Assembly (NCBI RefSeq): GCF_020510685.1
Contig: NZ_CP075185.1
Location: forward strand, 3,916,001-3,980,000
Direction: 5' to 3'
DNA length: 64,000 nt
DNA from: Dechloromonas denitrificans
Lineage (GTDB): Bacteria; Pseudomonadota; Gammaproteobacteria; Burkholderiales; Rhodocyclaceae
In this document: in pieces, positions 16,867 through 27,305 of the stretch
How the letters are laid out: each line of letters opens with the position of its first letter
Position numbering within the stretch: the stretch's first letter is position 1
Notes under the pieces: generated by a model
Told to the model about the DNA's origin: nothing
The model's database searches: none
Seen by the model: the letters and a program-made list of their open reading frames with translations, nothing else
Made by a program: the position numbers and the translations under genes

Positions 16867-18762
16867 CTACAGAACCACCTGGGTGCCCAACTCGACCACC
16901 CGGTTGCTCGGGATCTGGAAGAAGGCGGTTGCCGAGCCGGCATTGCGGAACATCGCGACGAAGATCTTTTCGCGCCAGAAGGCCATCTCCGAACCGAGGC
17001 GCGGGATCAGCGTCTCGCGGCCGATGAAGTAGGAGGTTTCCAGCGCATTGAATTCGAGGCCGAACACCCCGCAACGCTCAAGGGCCCCCGGCACGTTGGG
17101 CTCATCCTTGAAGCCGTAGTGAATCAGGACGGTCCAGAAATTTTCCTTCAGCGGACGGACTTCGACGCGGTCGATATCGGGCACGAACGGCACGTCGAAA
17201 AACTGCACCGAGAGCAGGATCACCCGCTCGTGCACCACCTTGTTGTGCATCAGGTTGTGCAGCAGCGCATGCGGCACACCCTTCGGGTCGGCATTGAGGA
17301 AGACCGAGGTACCGGCAACCCGGGTCGGCATCGAGTTGGCCAGCGAATCGAGAAACAGCGAAAGCTCCAGGCGCTCGCCCTGCAGGCGCTCGGACAGCAA
17401 CTTGCGGCCCCGCTTCCAGGTCGTCATCAGGATGAAGATGACCATCCCGGCGACCAGCGGAAACCAGCCGCCGTCGGGAATCTTCAGGATATTGGCGGCG
17501 AGGAAGACGAGTTCGACGGCGAGGAAGCAGGAGAACAGCGCAATCGCCCGCCCCCAACCCCATTTCCACGAACGTGCGACGACCACCGTGGCGAGGATGG
17601 AGGTGATCACCATGTCGCCGGTGACCGCGATGCCATAAGCCGCCGCCAGATTGTTGGATGAGCGGAAGCCGAGCACCAGGATCATCACGGCCAGCATTAG
17701 GCCCCAGTTCACCGCCGGCAGGTAGATCTGGCCAGCTTCCTTCTCGGAGGTGTGCTGCACTTCCATGCGCGGCATGAAGCCAAGCTGCATGGCCTGGCGG
17801 GTCACCGAAAAGGCGCCGGAAATGACGGCTTGCGAGGCGATCACCGTCGCCACCGTGGCCAGGCCGACGAGCGGGAAAAGCGCCCACTCGGGGGCCAGGT
17901 TGAAGAAGGGATTCTTCGCCGACTCGGGATCGCCGAGGATCAAGGCGCCCTGGCCGAAGTAATTGAGAACCAGGGCCGGCAGCACGAAGGCGAACCAGGC
18001 CCGGCGGATCGGCTTGACGCCGAAATGGCCCATGTCGGCGTAGAGCGCCTCGGCGCCGGTCACGGCGAGCACGACATTACCCATCGCCAGCAGCGCCATG
18101 GCCTTGTTGGAGAACAGGAACTCGAGGCCGTAGAGCGGGTTGAGCGCCGCCAGAATGGCCGGATGATCGATGATGTTGCTGACGCCAAGGATGGCCAGCG
18201 TGCTGAACCAGAGCACCATGACCGGCCCGAAGGCGGCGCCGACCATCGCCGTGCCGTGGCGCTGGACGAAAAACAGCCCGAACAGCACGAGCATCGTGAT
18301 CGGGATCACGAAAGGCCGGAAGGCCGGCGTCACCACCTCAAGGCCTTCGACCGCCGAGAGCACCGACATCGCTGGCGTCACCATGCCGTCGCCGTAGAAC
18401 ATCGCCGCCCCGAGAATGCCGACGATCATGATCAGCCTCATCTGGCGCGGCTTGCCCTGCGCGTCGTGCAGCGCCAGCGCGATCATCGCCATGATGCCGC
18501 CCTCGCCCCGGTTGTCGGCACGCATGATGAACATCACGTACTTGATCGAAACGATGATGACCAGCGCCCAGAAAAACAGCGACAGGCTGCCGAAAATATT
18601 CGCTTCGGTAATCGGGATCGGATGGTTGCCGGCAAAAACTTCCTTGACCGCATAGAGCGGGCTGGTGCCGATGTCGCCATAGACCACCCCGAGCGCCGAC
18701 AAGGCGAGGACGGCAAGGCGCTTGCCGGAAGAATTCCCGGCCTGATGGAGAGTGCTGTTCAT
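16867..18762 (-). CDS. kup: Low-affinity K+ transporter Kup
   Basis: This 631-residue protein has the Kup/HAK start LALSALGVVYGDIGTSPLYAVKEVF, about 12 transmembrane helices up to residue 450 (for example MRLIMIVGILGAAMFYGDGMVTPAMSVLSAVEG) and a soluble C-terminal domain. Kup imports K+ by proton symport. GGGGTAAAC precedes the ATG. A K+ channel protein with RCK domains is encoded at 49464, so the window carries two K+ pathways. Confidence 0.96.
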   Translation of the reverse strand: MNSTLHQAGNSSGKRLAVLALSALGVVYGDIGTSPLYAVKEVFAGNHPIPITEANIFGSLSLFFWALVIIVSIKYVMFIMRADNRGEGGIMAMIALALHDAQGKPRQMRLIMIVGILGAAMFYGDGMVTPAMSVLSAVEGLEVVTPAFRPFVIPITMLVLFGLFFVQRHGTAMVGAAFGPVMVLWFSTLAILGVSNIIDHPAILAALNPLYGLEFLFSNKAMALLAMGNVVLAVTGAEALYADMGHFGVKPIRRAWFAFVLPALVLNYFGQGALILGDPESAKNPFFNLAPEWALFPLVGLATVATVIASQAVISGAFSVTRQAMQLGFMPRMEVQHTSEKEAGQIYLPAVNWGLMLAVMILVLGFRSSNNLAAAYGIAVTGDMVITSILATVVVARSWKWGWGRAIALFSCFLAVELVFLAANILKIPDGGWFPLVAGMVIFILMTTWKRGRKLLSERLQGERLELSLFLDSLANSMPTRVAGTSVFLNADPKGVPHALLHNLMHNKVVHERVILLSVQFFDVPFVPDIDRVEVRPLKENFWTVLIHYGFKDEPNVPGALERCGVFGLEFNALETSYFIGRETLIPRLGSEMAFWREKIFVAMFRNAGSATAFFQIPSNRVVELGTQVVL

Positions 18763-18847
18763 GTTTACCCCTGAATCGCCGGCGGCTTCGTTACCGCTCT
18801 GTGCAATTTACCCACCCTGCCATCAGCCTCCTGATGGCGATGCAAAA

Positions 18848-19696
18848 TCAACCGCCCAACGCCATCTTCAACGACTGCACTTCTTCCTCGGACTCTTCGA
18901 TGATTTCAGCCAGCGTTTCGGCGTCGAAGAAGGTGTCGAGCATCGAGGTATCGACCGCCGCATCCAGTTCCGGGTCGCGCCAGCTGGCGCTCCGGTTGGC
19001 GATCTTGTTGGCGACATACAGCACGTCGGACAAGGTCTTCAACTCGGTAATCTCGCGGTCCGTCTCATGCTCCTGCACCGCGACCAGGATCGATTCCGGC
19101 GAACCGAGCGCCGAGAGCAGGGCGTGGCCGATACTGTCGTGCCAGCCGACGAGCAGCGCATGCAGCTCGGCCTTGTCATTGACCAGTTCCGGAAAATTGG
19201 CGGCGCGCGACATCAGGTAGAAGACGCCGAGGTCGTGCACTAGGCCGGCGAACATTGCCTCGTCGCCGTTGATCTTGGCGATTTTCCGGGCCAGCACGCG
19301 GCACAGCGCCGCGACGTGCGAGGTGTGTTCCCAGAGTTTCTTGGAAATGTTCTCGAAGACGTGCATCTGCTTCGATTTGAGCAATTGCTCCATGGCCACG
19401 GCAAATGACACCGTGCGCACCGCTTCCATGCCGACCCGGACGATCGCGCTCTTCACATCGGCAATTTCGCGGCCGGAAGAATTGAGCGCCACCGAATTCG
19501 ACATCCGGATGATCTTGGTGCTCATCAGCGGTTCGGCACCGACCAGCTGGGCCAGTTGCTCGACATTCAAATTAGGGTCTTTCAAGGCCGTCCGGACCTG
19601 GAAGGTAATGTCGAGAAAGGTCGGGAAGGAAATCTCGCTGCCGGACAAATCCTTGGCAATGTCTTCGAGAATCTTGAAAGTAACAGAGCTGGCCAT
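18848..19696 (-). CDS. HDOD-domain protein
   Basis: This 282-residue protein consists almost wholly of an HDOD domain: FPTFLDITFQVRTALKDPNLNVEQLAQLVGAEPLMSTKIIRMSNS, then VRVGMEAVRTVSFAVAMEQLL and FAGLVHDLGVFYLM. HDOD proteins are non-enzymatic relatives of HD phosphohydrolases found in signalling pathways. No effector domain is attached; the C-terminus ends in an acidic helix (EIIEESEEEVQSLK). It lies 85 bp upstream of kup on the same strand; a functional link is not evident. Confidence 0.88.
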   Translation of the reverse strand: MASSVTFKILEDIAKDLSGSEISFPTFLDITFQVRTALKDPNLNVEQLAQLVGAEPLMSTKIIRMSNSVALNSSGREIADVKSAIVRVGMEAVRTVSFAVAMEQLLKSKQMHVFENISKKLWEHTSHVAALCRVLARKIAKINGDEAMFAGLVHDLGVFYLMSRAANFPELVNDKAELHALLVGWHDSIGHALLSALGSPESILVAVQEHETDREITELKTLSDVLYVANKIANRSASWRDPELDAAVDTSMLDTFFDAETLAEIIEESEEEVQSLKMALGG

Positions 19697-19788
19697 GGTG
19701 GTTAACCTTTGCGGAACCGATCATTAAACCGTTGCCCCCGCCGTAGCGGGGACCGGTCAATTATTTATCTTTTTAGTTCAGGAGCACG

Positions 19789-20256
19789 TCAGAACGGAAT
19801 GTCGTCGCCAAGATCGTCAAACGACGGCTTCGGCTTGTTCTTGGCCGGAGCCGGCGCGTAATCGGTCGGCTCGTTGTCGTAACCGCCACCACCGCCGCCG
19901 GAAGACGGGCCGCCCATGCCCTGCCGGGAGCCGAGCATCTTCATTTCGTCACCGCGAATCTCGGTGGTGTAACGTTCCTGGCCATCCTTGTCGGTCCATT
20001 TGCGGGTGCGGATGCTGCCCTCGACATAGACTTGCGAGCCTTTTTTCAGGTACTGGCCGCAGATTTCGGCCAGCTTGCCGAAGAAGGAAATGCGATGCCA
20101 TTCGGTCAGTTCCTTCTTTTCGCCGGTCGCCTTGTCTTTCCAGTTCTCGCTGGTCGCTACCGTGATGTTGCACATCGCTTCGCCGCTTGCCGTGTAACGG
20201 ACTTCCGGGTCTTTACCCAGATTGCCGAGGATGATTGCCTTGTTAACCGATGCCAT
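19789..20256 (-). CDS. ssb: Single-stranded DNA-binding protein
   Basis: This 155-residue Ssb has an OB-fold N-terminus ([52 protein letters not shown]), a Gly-rich linker and the acidic interaction tail DDLGDDIPF. It binds ssDNA as a tetramer in replication and repair. It starts 12 bp after the MFS gene with a strong GGAGAGAAGG site, so MFS and ssb form one unit. In many proteobacteria this unit lies next to divergent uvrA; here uvrA is at 35221, with the CRISPR-Cas locus in between. Confidence 0.97.
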   Translation of the reverse strand: MASVNKAIILGNLGKDPEVRYTASGEAMCNITVATSENWKDKATGEKKELTEWHRISFFGKLAEICGQYLKKGSQVYVEGSIRTRKWTDKDGQERYTTEIRGDEMKMLGSRQGMGGPSSGGGGGGYDNEPTDYAPAPAKNKPKPSFDDLGDDIPF

Positions 20257-20268
20257 AAACCTTCTCTC

Positions 20269-21477
20269 CTAAACAGTATGAGCCGCAGCGACGGCGACGC
20301 GCCGTTGCGGAAAATTCATCGAGCTTGCCACCGCCAGCCAGAGCAAAAGAAGCCCGGCGCAGGCAGCAAAAACCGCATTATCGCCGAAATGCTGCGCGAT
20401 ATACCCCCCCACCGCGCCGCCGATGAACAGCCCAACCGCCTGCGTCGTGTTGTATACGCCGAGCGCCGCACCCTTGGCGGCCGGCGGTGCGGTCCGCGAG
20501 ACCAGCGAAGGCAACGTTGCTTCGAGAATATTGAAGGCGACGAAGAACAACAGCAGCCACAGCGCCAGCGCATACAAGCTCTGACCGAAAAAGAGCAGGC
20601 CGAGTTGCACGACGACCAGCAAGGCAATGGCGGCGCGAAAGATCGGCCGCATCTTGTCCTTGCGCTCGGCGGCGATGATCGCCGGGACCATGATGGCGAA
20701 CGACACCAGCACGGCCGGCAGATAGACCTTCCAGTGCGCCGCCGCAGCCAGCCCGCCGTGATTGACCAGGGCATGTGGCAGGACGACGAACATCGCCATC
20801 TGCACCATGTGCAGAATGCCGATGCCGAGGTTCAGGCGCAGCAGATCGGGATCGAAAGCCACCTGCCGCAACGGCAGCTTGGCATGGCCATGGGCCGCTG
20901 GCGCCGCCGGCACCGCCTTGATCAACAGCCCGATGGCGGCCAGCGCCAGGAGGCCGGTCAGGCTGAACAAGCCCCCCATGCCGATCCAGCCGTAGAGCAA
21001 GGGCGCGCCGACCAGCGAGACGGCGAACACCAGGCCAATCGACGAACCGATCATCGCCATCACCTTGGTCCGGTGCTCCTCGCGGGTCAGGTCGGCGGCC
21101 AGCGCCGTGACCGCCGCCGAAATCGCCCCGGCGCCCTGCAGCACCCGGCCGACAATGATCCAGTTCATGCTTGGCGCCCAGGCAGCGACAAAGCTGCCGA
21201 GCGCAAAAATCAGCAAGCCGATGACGATGACCAGCTTGCGCCCCCAGATGTCGGACGCGATGCCGTAAGGAATCTGGAAAAACGCCTGGGTCAGCCCGTA
21301 AGCACCGAGCGCCAGGCCGACCAGCGCCAGGTTGTCGCCACCCGGCAGGGTTTTGGCGTAGACCGAGAACACCGGCAGAATCAGGAACAGGCCCAGCATG
21401 CGCAGGGCGAAAATGGCAGCCAGCGAAGCGCCGGCGCGGCGTTCTTCGGGGCTCATGCGATCAGCGGGGATGGACAT
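20269..21477 (-). CDS. MFS transporter
   Basis: This 402-residue protein has about 12 transmembrane helices. The MFS motif between helices 2 and 3 is seen as GIASDIWGRKLVIVIG, and motif C-like glycines occur in GSSIGLVFAVSLVGAPLLYGWIG. It resembles drug-efflux-type (DHA1, YajR-like) carriers; no substrate can be assigned. It lies upstream of ssb in the same transcript. Confidence 0.9.
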   Translation of the reverse strand: MSIPADRMSPEERRAGASLAAIFALRMLGLFLILPVFSVYAKTLPGGDNLALVGLALGAYGLTQAFFQIPYGIASDIWGRKLVIVIGLLIFALGSFVAAWAPSMNWIIVGRVLQGAGAISAAVTALAADLTREEHRTKVMAMIGSSIGLVFAVSLVGAPLLYGWIGMGGLFSLTGLLALAAIGLLIKAVPAAPAAHGHAKLPLRQVAFDPDLLRLNLGIGILHMVQMAMFVVLPHALVNHGGLAAAAHWKVYLPAVLVSFAIMVPAIIAAERKDKMRPIFRAAIALLVVVQLGLLFFGQSLYALALWLLLFFVAFNILEATLPSLVSRTAPPAAKGAALGVYNTTQAVGLFIGGAVGGYIAQHFGDNAVFAACAGLLLLWLAVASSMNFPQRRVAVAAAHTV

Positions 21478-21680
21478 TGTCGTTATGTATTTGTTGCATT
21501 GCAGCGAAGCGGGAATATTAGCAGGTTTGCCCTGCCCGCTAATTCATGCCCGGCAACCGTCCGCCTCACCGGGGGCCGGCAATCATCCCCAATGATTACC
21601 AGCCCCTCGCTAAGGGTCCCGATCGCGAACCACCATGACCAAGCGAACAGCAGTCATGGCGCGCTGCACAACAGCAACGT

Positions 21681-22124
21681 TCAGCGCACGACCATGCCCT
21701 TGGCCATGGCTCGCACGGCACTCAGCCGCCCCCAGACCTGATAGATCTTGTTGGCGCTGGAAAACACGGCAATCGGGCTGTAATAAGCGTGCCGCAAGGG
21801 TGCCGATTCGATCTGGATGCTGACCGGACTGCCGCCGGCGTGGCCGGTATCGCGAATGGCCGCCCCCAGTTGAAGCGGGTTGAGGCTCATGCTCATCCGG
21901 ATATTGGTGCCATCGGCGAGGGCCGACAGATGCTCGATACGAACGTCCACACCGGGCGTCGCGTGCTCCGACTTCTGCCCGTCCGCACCGAGCACGATGT
22001 CGGCGACCCGCTGGCAGTCGGAACGCCCGTCGCACGCCAGCAGATAAAGCTCGTAACCGGACGATGCGGCCTCGACCGGCATGGCCAGAGAGCCGACGAT
22101 GATGGCCAAAAGAGAAACGCGCAT
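21681..22124 (-). CDS. Exported protein of unknown function
   Basis: This 147-residue protein has a signal peptide MRVSLLAIIVGSLAMPVEA before ASSGYELYLL. The mature part has a Cys pair (CDGRSDC) and no recognised domain. AAGGAAGGATC lies upstream of ATG 22124, giving a good ribosome binding site. It is the last gene before the distal end of the CRISPR array, on the same strand, 240 bp from the terminal repeat. I see no gene between 22125 and 22364. Confidence 0.65.
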   Translation of the reverse strand: MRVSLLAIIVGSLAMPVEAASSGYELYLLACDGRSDCQRVADIVLGADGQKSEHATPGVDVRIEHLSALADGTNIRMSMSLNPLQLGAAIRDTGHAGGSPVSIQIESAPLRHAYYSPIAVFSSANKIYQVWGRLSAVRAMAKGMVVR

Positions 22125-22364
22125 GGTTGATCCTTCCTTGCCCCGCCAGATGCGGGACACAAAAACCGGCCGGCACTTGCCGATGTCGTATTCGGTGCCA
22201 CGAGACAGAGAATGTCATCGTGCTACAGATGGCGTCAATCGTGCAACTGTCATAAAGCCGAATATTCATCGCCTCTCGGCCCGGCAGGCAATCCCGGCGT
22301 TCGCGGTTTCAATCGACGTCCTTCGTTGCCAAAGGCCGATGCACAGAAAACTGATGGTGCCAAA

Positions 22365-25300
22365 TTACTAAGCTGCCTATCCGGCAGTGACGATGCTTAT
22401 CAAACGCTTGCGCCCAATCATGCGTTTCTGAGCTGCCTGTCCGGCAGTGACGGTCAGCCAATTCTCGACTGGCTCATTCACTCATTTCTGAGCTGCCTGT
22501 CCGGCAGTGACGTCGCGGTCCAAAAAATTGTTGATCTTCAACCCTTTCTGAGCTGCCTGTCCGGCAGTGACGACGCACGTCGTCAATGGAACGCTCGGCT
22601 ACGATTTCTGAGCTGCCTGTCCGGCAGTGACGGGCCTGGTGCCAGTTGAAATCACCGCTGACATTTTCTGAGCTGCCTGTCCGGCAGTGACGGATCTTGC
22701 CCAGTATGCCGTCATTCACGTGACTTTCTGAGCTGCCTGTCCGGCAGTGACGGGTTTCCGCTACCGCGTCCTGCCCGGTCAATCTTTCTGAGCTGCCTGT
22801 CCGGCAGTGACGCCTTTCCATCTGCCCCGCCCGCCCGGGCGATGTTTCTGAGCTGCCTGTCCGGCAGTGACGGGGATCTGGGTGCGGTCGTTGATATCGA
22901 TCTTTTTCTGAGCTGCCTGTCCGGCAGTGACGCTCGCCGAGGGCCAAGCAACCATCGCAGAGCATTTCTGAGCTGCCTGTCCGGCAGTGACGCGGGTGGT
23001 CGGGATGGACACCGACGCGAGCAATTTCTGAGCTGCCTGTCCGGCAGTGACGTTTACATACTGGTGTATGGTGTCTGGCGACTGTTTCTGAGCTGCCTGT
23101 CCGGCAGTGACGCCGGCAAGGATCGTTCCCAGCACCCGCGACTCTTTCTGAGCTGCCTGTCCGGCAGTGACGCCGGCTGGGTCCGGCTGATTCCCCTGCT
23201 CAACTTTCTGAGCTGCCTGTCCGGCAGTGACGACGGGCTATCGCATTAATCAGCTTGGCACGCTTTTCTGAGCTGCCTGTCCGGCAGTGACGGCAACTTC
23301 CGACGTACCGAGCGAATATTCCGTTTTCTGAGCTGCCTGTCCGGCAGTGACGCAATGCTGCGTTCCTTGGTGGTTGCGCTGATCTTTCTGAGCTGCCTGT
23401 CCGGCAGTGACGCCGTCAGCCGCATTGAACAGCGCGGCCATCGTTTTCTGAGCTGCCTGTCCGGCAGTGACGATAAGGTGGCGAAGTTGCGACGGCTTGA
23501 GTACTTTCTGAGCTGCCTGTCCGGCAGTGACGCTGTCGAACGTCCGTTGATGAAGGCCCTGATGTTTCTGAGCTGCCTGTCCGGCAGTGACGAAGACCTC
23601 GAACAAGTACGGTTCCGACAAGAATTTCTGAGCTGCCTGTCCGGCAGTGACGAAATAGTTCCGGGTAAGCCACTCGCTTCCGGCTTTCTGAGCTGCCTGT
23701 CCGGCAGTGACGCTGTCGTTTTCGACCCGCACACCAACTGGATCTTTCTGAGCTGCCTGTCCGGCAGTGACGCGTTAAAGACTGCGCGAACTGGTTGCCC
23801 ATCTTTTCTGAGCTGCCTGTCCGGCAGTGACGCCATTTGGTCATCACTCACCTCCTTGCAAGGATTTCTGAGCTGCCTGTCCGGCAGTGACGCGATGGCG
23901 CCGTTGGTCGGCGGCTGCGGCTCGTTTCTGAGCTGCCTGTCCGGCAGTGACGGCCTTGATGGCATCGCCCACAATCGGCACGCTTTTCTGAGCTGCCTGT
24001 CCGGCAGTGATGTCTTCGACGTAGGGCGCCCCGTCGAGGCGGTATTTCTGAGCTGCCTGTCCGGCAGTGACGCTGGGGTAAATCGTGGGGCAAGGCATGG
24101 GGCATTTCTGAGCTGCCTGTCCGGCAGTGACGTTTTACGTCGACGACGACGGACAGCACGAAACTTTCTGAGCTGCCTGTCCGGCAGTGACGCGTAACCT
24201 GCCGCTCGATGTGGCGTTCCGATTTTTCTGAGCTGCCTGTCCGGCAGTGACGCTTCCCGCCGGATTCAGCGACACGTTCGGCCTTTTCTGAGCTGCCTGT
24301 CCGGCAGTGACGTACGCCGTGGCGCTCCGATGGCTATCGCTCCGTTTCTGAGCTGCCTGTCCGGCAGTGACGGATAGTGTGCGTGGTGTCACGCCGCCCG
24401 ATGCTTTCTGAGCTGCCTGTCCGGCAGTGACGCATCGCCCTTTTCCCAGCATGCAAGCGCTTCATTTCTGAGCTGCCTGTCCGGCAGTGACGATCGACCT
24501 GGCGCATGATCTCGATCTTGATTCTTTCTGAGCTGCCTGTCCGGCAGTGACGGATCAGGCCGTAACTCTGTCCATTCCTCAATCTTTCTGAGCTGCCTGT
24601 CCGGCAGTGACGGTACCGGAAGGCAGGCACATGACATTGCCACTTTTCTGAGCTGCCTGTCCGGCAGTGACGATGAAACTGCTTGATGTCGTCACCGGCC
24701 CCTGTTTCTGAGCTGCCTGTCCGGCAGTGACGTGAGATACCCCCCACCAAGCGCTCCGGTGCTTTTTCTGAGCTGCCTGTCCGGCAGTGACGAGGGAGGC
24801 CCGACCACGACTGTGATAACTGGATTTCTGAGCTGCCTGTCCGGCAGTGACGTCCAATAGATCGCGCTCGAACTGCTTTTTATCTTTCTGAGCTGCCTGT
24901 CCGGCAGTGACGCGCCGCCCATTCTGGCCCGCGCTGCCCATTCTTTTCTGAGCTGCCTGTCCGGCAGTGACGGTCGTCGCGCACCTGAGGTTCGATCAGC
25001 GCCTTTTCTGAGCTGCCTGTCCGGCAGTGACGGTGAAAGCGGTCTTTTCCTCGGTTTCGAGGATTTTCTGAGCTGCCTGTCCGGCAGTGACGACCGGGAT
25101 TCCGCCGTACTTGCCTTTCCAATATTTCTGAGCTGCCTGTCCGGCAGTGACGACCATCCGGAGGCTGGTCGTGGTCGGTGACATTTTCTGAGCTGCCTGT
25201 CCGGCAGTGACGTCGTGACGTTGCCCACATCAACAGCCGCCGTGTTTCTGAGCTGCCTGTCCGGCAGTGACGCTGCAGGGCGATCCGACACCGCCGCCGA

Positions 25301-25572
25301 AGTCTTTCTGAGCTGCCTGTCCGGCAGTGACGGAAGCAAGGGCCGCACATTGTTTATCCGAATTTTTCTGAGCTGCCTGTCCGGCAGTGACGCCGTGCAG
25401 GCCGGCCGACTACGTTGCGAGCTGTTTCTGAGCTGCCTGTCCGGCAGTGACGGTCCTATACGTACCAATGGCAGCCGACCACTTTTTCTGAGCTGCCTGT
25501 CCGGCAGTGACGAGGCCTTGGCATTGTCGACTCCGCGGACGAAGTTTCTGAGCTGCCTGTCCGGCAGTGACG
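22365..25572 (-). CRISPR. Type I-F CRISPR array, 54 repeats and 53 spacers
   Basis: Units of exactly 60 bp (28-bp repeat, 32-bp spacer) run without interruption. In the transcribed (minus) sense the repeat contains the Cas6f hairpin CTGCC-GGACA-GGCAG followed by the 8-nt tag CTCAGAAA, the I-F arrangement. The repeat at 22365-22392 has three changes (22367, 22370, 22379) and marks the old, distal end. The repeat at 23985-24012 has one change at 24011. All others look identical. The leader and newest spacer are at the right end next to cas6f. All 53 spacers are different by eye. Confidence 0.99.
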
Positions 25573-25703
25573 TACAAAGGATTCTACCTATCAATCTAAT
25601 TTTTAAAGAAATATCCCCATTCCAACCGTAAAAACCAAAATCTCAAACAACCGAATAACTCATTGATTTTCAGGGGGGATATTTCACCCCCCTAAAAAAG
25701 GGT
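25573..25703 (-). promoter_or_regulatory. CRISPR leader
   Basis: This 131-bp AT-rich region lies between the cas6f stop and the first repeat. It holds a perfect IHF site (25656-25668) and a 7-bp inverted repeat AGGGGGG/CCCCCCT (25672-25678, 25687-25693) with a T run on its cas6f side in the minus sense. A second, poorer IHF-like string, TATCAATCTAATT, is at 25589-25601. I-F leaders bind IHF to guide Cas1-Cas2/3 integration at the first repeat. The array promoter should also lie here. Confidence 0.85.
25656..25668 (-). promoter_or_regulatory. IHF-binding site in the leader
   Basis: AATCAATGAGTTA on the minus strand matches the IHF consensus WATCAA-N4-TTR at every fixed position. It is 84 bp from the first repeat. 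Confidence 0.75.
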
Positions 25704-26267
25704 CTAAAACCAGGGCACGGTCCCGGTAGAACTCAGCCCATAAGCGCTAAATCTTCCATTTGCCGCTTCTTTTTGCACAGGAAGATGTTCAACGAACAAG
25801 CGGAATTGCTGCTGCGTGCTTTGACTAGCGAGTAGCAAATAAGGAAGACACAGCGTTTCCGCCGTGTTATCAGGAATGGCTTGCATTGCCGCTTCAGCGC
25901 TAATCCCCTTGCGAGCGACCAAGCGCCGCCGCTCCCGTTCCGGGCTGCTTTTGGCCTGCACGCGTCGCACTACTCGATATGCCGCATGCACAGGAACCGG
26001 ACTGACAGGACTACAGGAAAGATGATCGCGCATCCCCAGTAGCCAGTTCGCGGACATCAAATGCTCAAGATCGGCCGCAGTCCCATGCAGGCGCAGCCGC
26101 ACCCCCAGGCCGACACCTTTCTGCCCGACATCGGGAAAACTGATCCCGACCCGCCCTTCCCCGCTGCTTACCAAACCTCGGTGCAGCTTGGCGAATAGCG
26201 CATTCATCAGCATGTTGGCGGGAAACTCCGGGTCCGGCAAAAGCTGGAGTTCGATATAGGAATCCAT
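25704..26267 (-). CDS. cas6f: Cas6f/Csy4 CRISPR RNA endonuclease
   Basis: This 187-residue protein has the normal Csy4 length. The N-terminus DSYIELQLLPDPEF and the C-terminus GLSSTGTVPWF are typical. His29 (FAKLHRG) sits at the position of the catalytic His29 of Pseudomonas Csy4. It cuts the pre-crRNA at the base of the repeat hairpin and stays bound to the 3' end. It begins 3 bp after cas7f and is the last cas gene before the leader. Confidence 0.97.
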   Translation of the reverse strand: MDSYIELQLLPDPEFPANMLMNALFAKLHRGLVSSGEGRVGISFPDVGQKGVGLGVRLRLHGTAADLEHLMSANWLLGMRDHLSCSPVSPVPVHAAYRVVRRVQAKSSPERERRRLVARKGISAEAAMQAIPDNTAETLCLPYLLLASQSTQQQFRLFVEHLPVQKEAANGRFSAYGLSSTGTVPWF

Positions 26268-26270
26268 GCC

Positions 26271-27305
26271 TCAGTCCTTTTCGCCAAAGACGCCGCCGCG
26301 GATCAGGGTTGCCATCACGTAATGTTGATTACCGGCTTCCGGCGCTTTGTCTTTCAGCACCCAATCGTCGAGCAGATTGTAGAAGTCAGCCTTCTGCTTC
26401 GGCTGGCGGTAAGCCTTGCCTTGCGATGTCACCGAGCCGTACGGCTCCACCGCAATCGGGCCGATGTTCCCGTTCTCTTCATCCGCCGGGTACCAGGTAT
26501 CGATGGTGCGCAAGGCATTGCCGATTTTCTGGCTGTGGATCCCGGCCACGTCGCCGACGTGATAAAGGGTCTTGCTCTTTTGGCCCTTCTTGTCGCCACG
26601 GTCGAGAATCAACTCCTGTGAGGGATAAACCTCCTGCCCATCGCCCACCCGCACGTAAGCAACAACCTCCAGCAAGGCATGCGCTTGCCCGGCCAGCCCC
26701 AGCTCGATCACCTTCGCCAACTCGCCCAAAGCCTGGCTATCGGCAGCGAAGTCGCGCAGCGAAAAACCCAGTGCGTCGAAAGTCCAGCTTTGCGCGGCTT
26801 CGCCCTGCGCCAGTTGGCGAACCTGGACTTCGACCTGTTCCGCGCCCATCCGGTTGCGCCACAGGAAACGGCCGTTGGCCAGGTTGCTGGCATAGCGCCG
26901 GGCCAGTTCGGCAAAGCCAACCTCTTTGGCGTATTGCTGCACCGTGCCTTGCAGCTTGATCTGGTAGTCGGCGTTATTGCATGCCGAGGGCGTTCCGGCA
27001 CCGCCCAGGATGCGCAGGGTAAAGCGCACGCGCAGCGTGTCGGCGTCGTTGGGCAGGGTTGCGACATCAACTGTCTGCAAATTCGGCGACTGGATCGAGG
27101 CATCGAGCTTGGCCGGGTCCTGGTCCTTGGTCGAGAGGCGGTTGGAGATCGTGCCGCGCACGGATTTCTCGCGCACAGCGACGGCCACCCATTTTTCTCC
27201 AGCACCACGCTCTGCCCATTTTCCAGCACTAAAAAGTGCGTCGGAAGGATCGAGCTTGCGTTCAAAAGCGAGGACGGAAGCGGTTTTCAGGTCGGTTTTA
27301 GCCAT
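26271..27305 (-). CDS. cas7f: Cas7f/Csy3 Cascade backbone protein
   Basis: This 344-residue protein matches the usual Csy3 length. It begins [30 protein letters not shown]; the family region [16 protein letters not shown] and NPR-like [20 protein letters not shown] are seen. Six copies coat the crRNA spacer in the I-F Csy complex. ATG 27305 with AAGGAG is chosen over an upstream start. It overlaps the end of cas5f by 8 bp. Confidence 0.97.
   Translation of the reverse strand: MAKTDLKTASVLAFERKLDPSDALFSAGKWAERGAGEKWVAVAVREKSVRGTISNRLSTKDQDPAKLDASIQSPNLQTVDVATLPNDADTLRVRFTLRILGGAGTPSACNNADYQIKLQGTVQQYAKEVGFAELARRYASNLANGRFLWRNRMGAEQVEVQVRQLAQGEAAQSWTFDALGFSLRDFAADSQALGELAKVIELGLAGQAHALLEVVAYVRVGDGQEVYPSQELILDRGDKKGQKSKTLYHVGDVAGIHSQKIGNALRTIDTWYPADEENGNIGPIAVEPYGSVTSQGKAYRQPKQKADFYNLLDDWVLKDKAPEAGNQHYVMATLIRGGVFGEKD

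Noticed and set aside
20032..21741. 569-residue plus-strand frame opposite MFS and ssb
   Set aside because: Antisense shadow crossing two conserved genes and their joint.
22240..22265. CTGTCATAAAG string near the array end as a Pho box
   Set aside because: Only one heptamer is present; the partner 11 bp away does not match.
23041..23072. Spacers as matches to genes in this window (self-targeting)
   Set aside because: Reading the spacer list against the window by eye gave no clear match; a proper search would be needed to exclude it genome-wide.
22212..25631. Many long open frames with repeated FLSCLSGSD, SLPDRQLR, VTAGQAAQ or RHCRTGSSE units
   Set aside because: The 60-bp unit is a multiple of three, so the CRISPR repeat reads through in several frames; these are translations of the array, not proteins.
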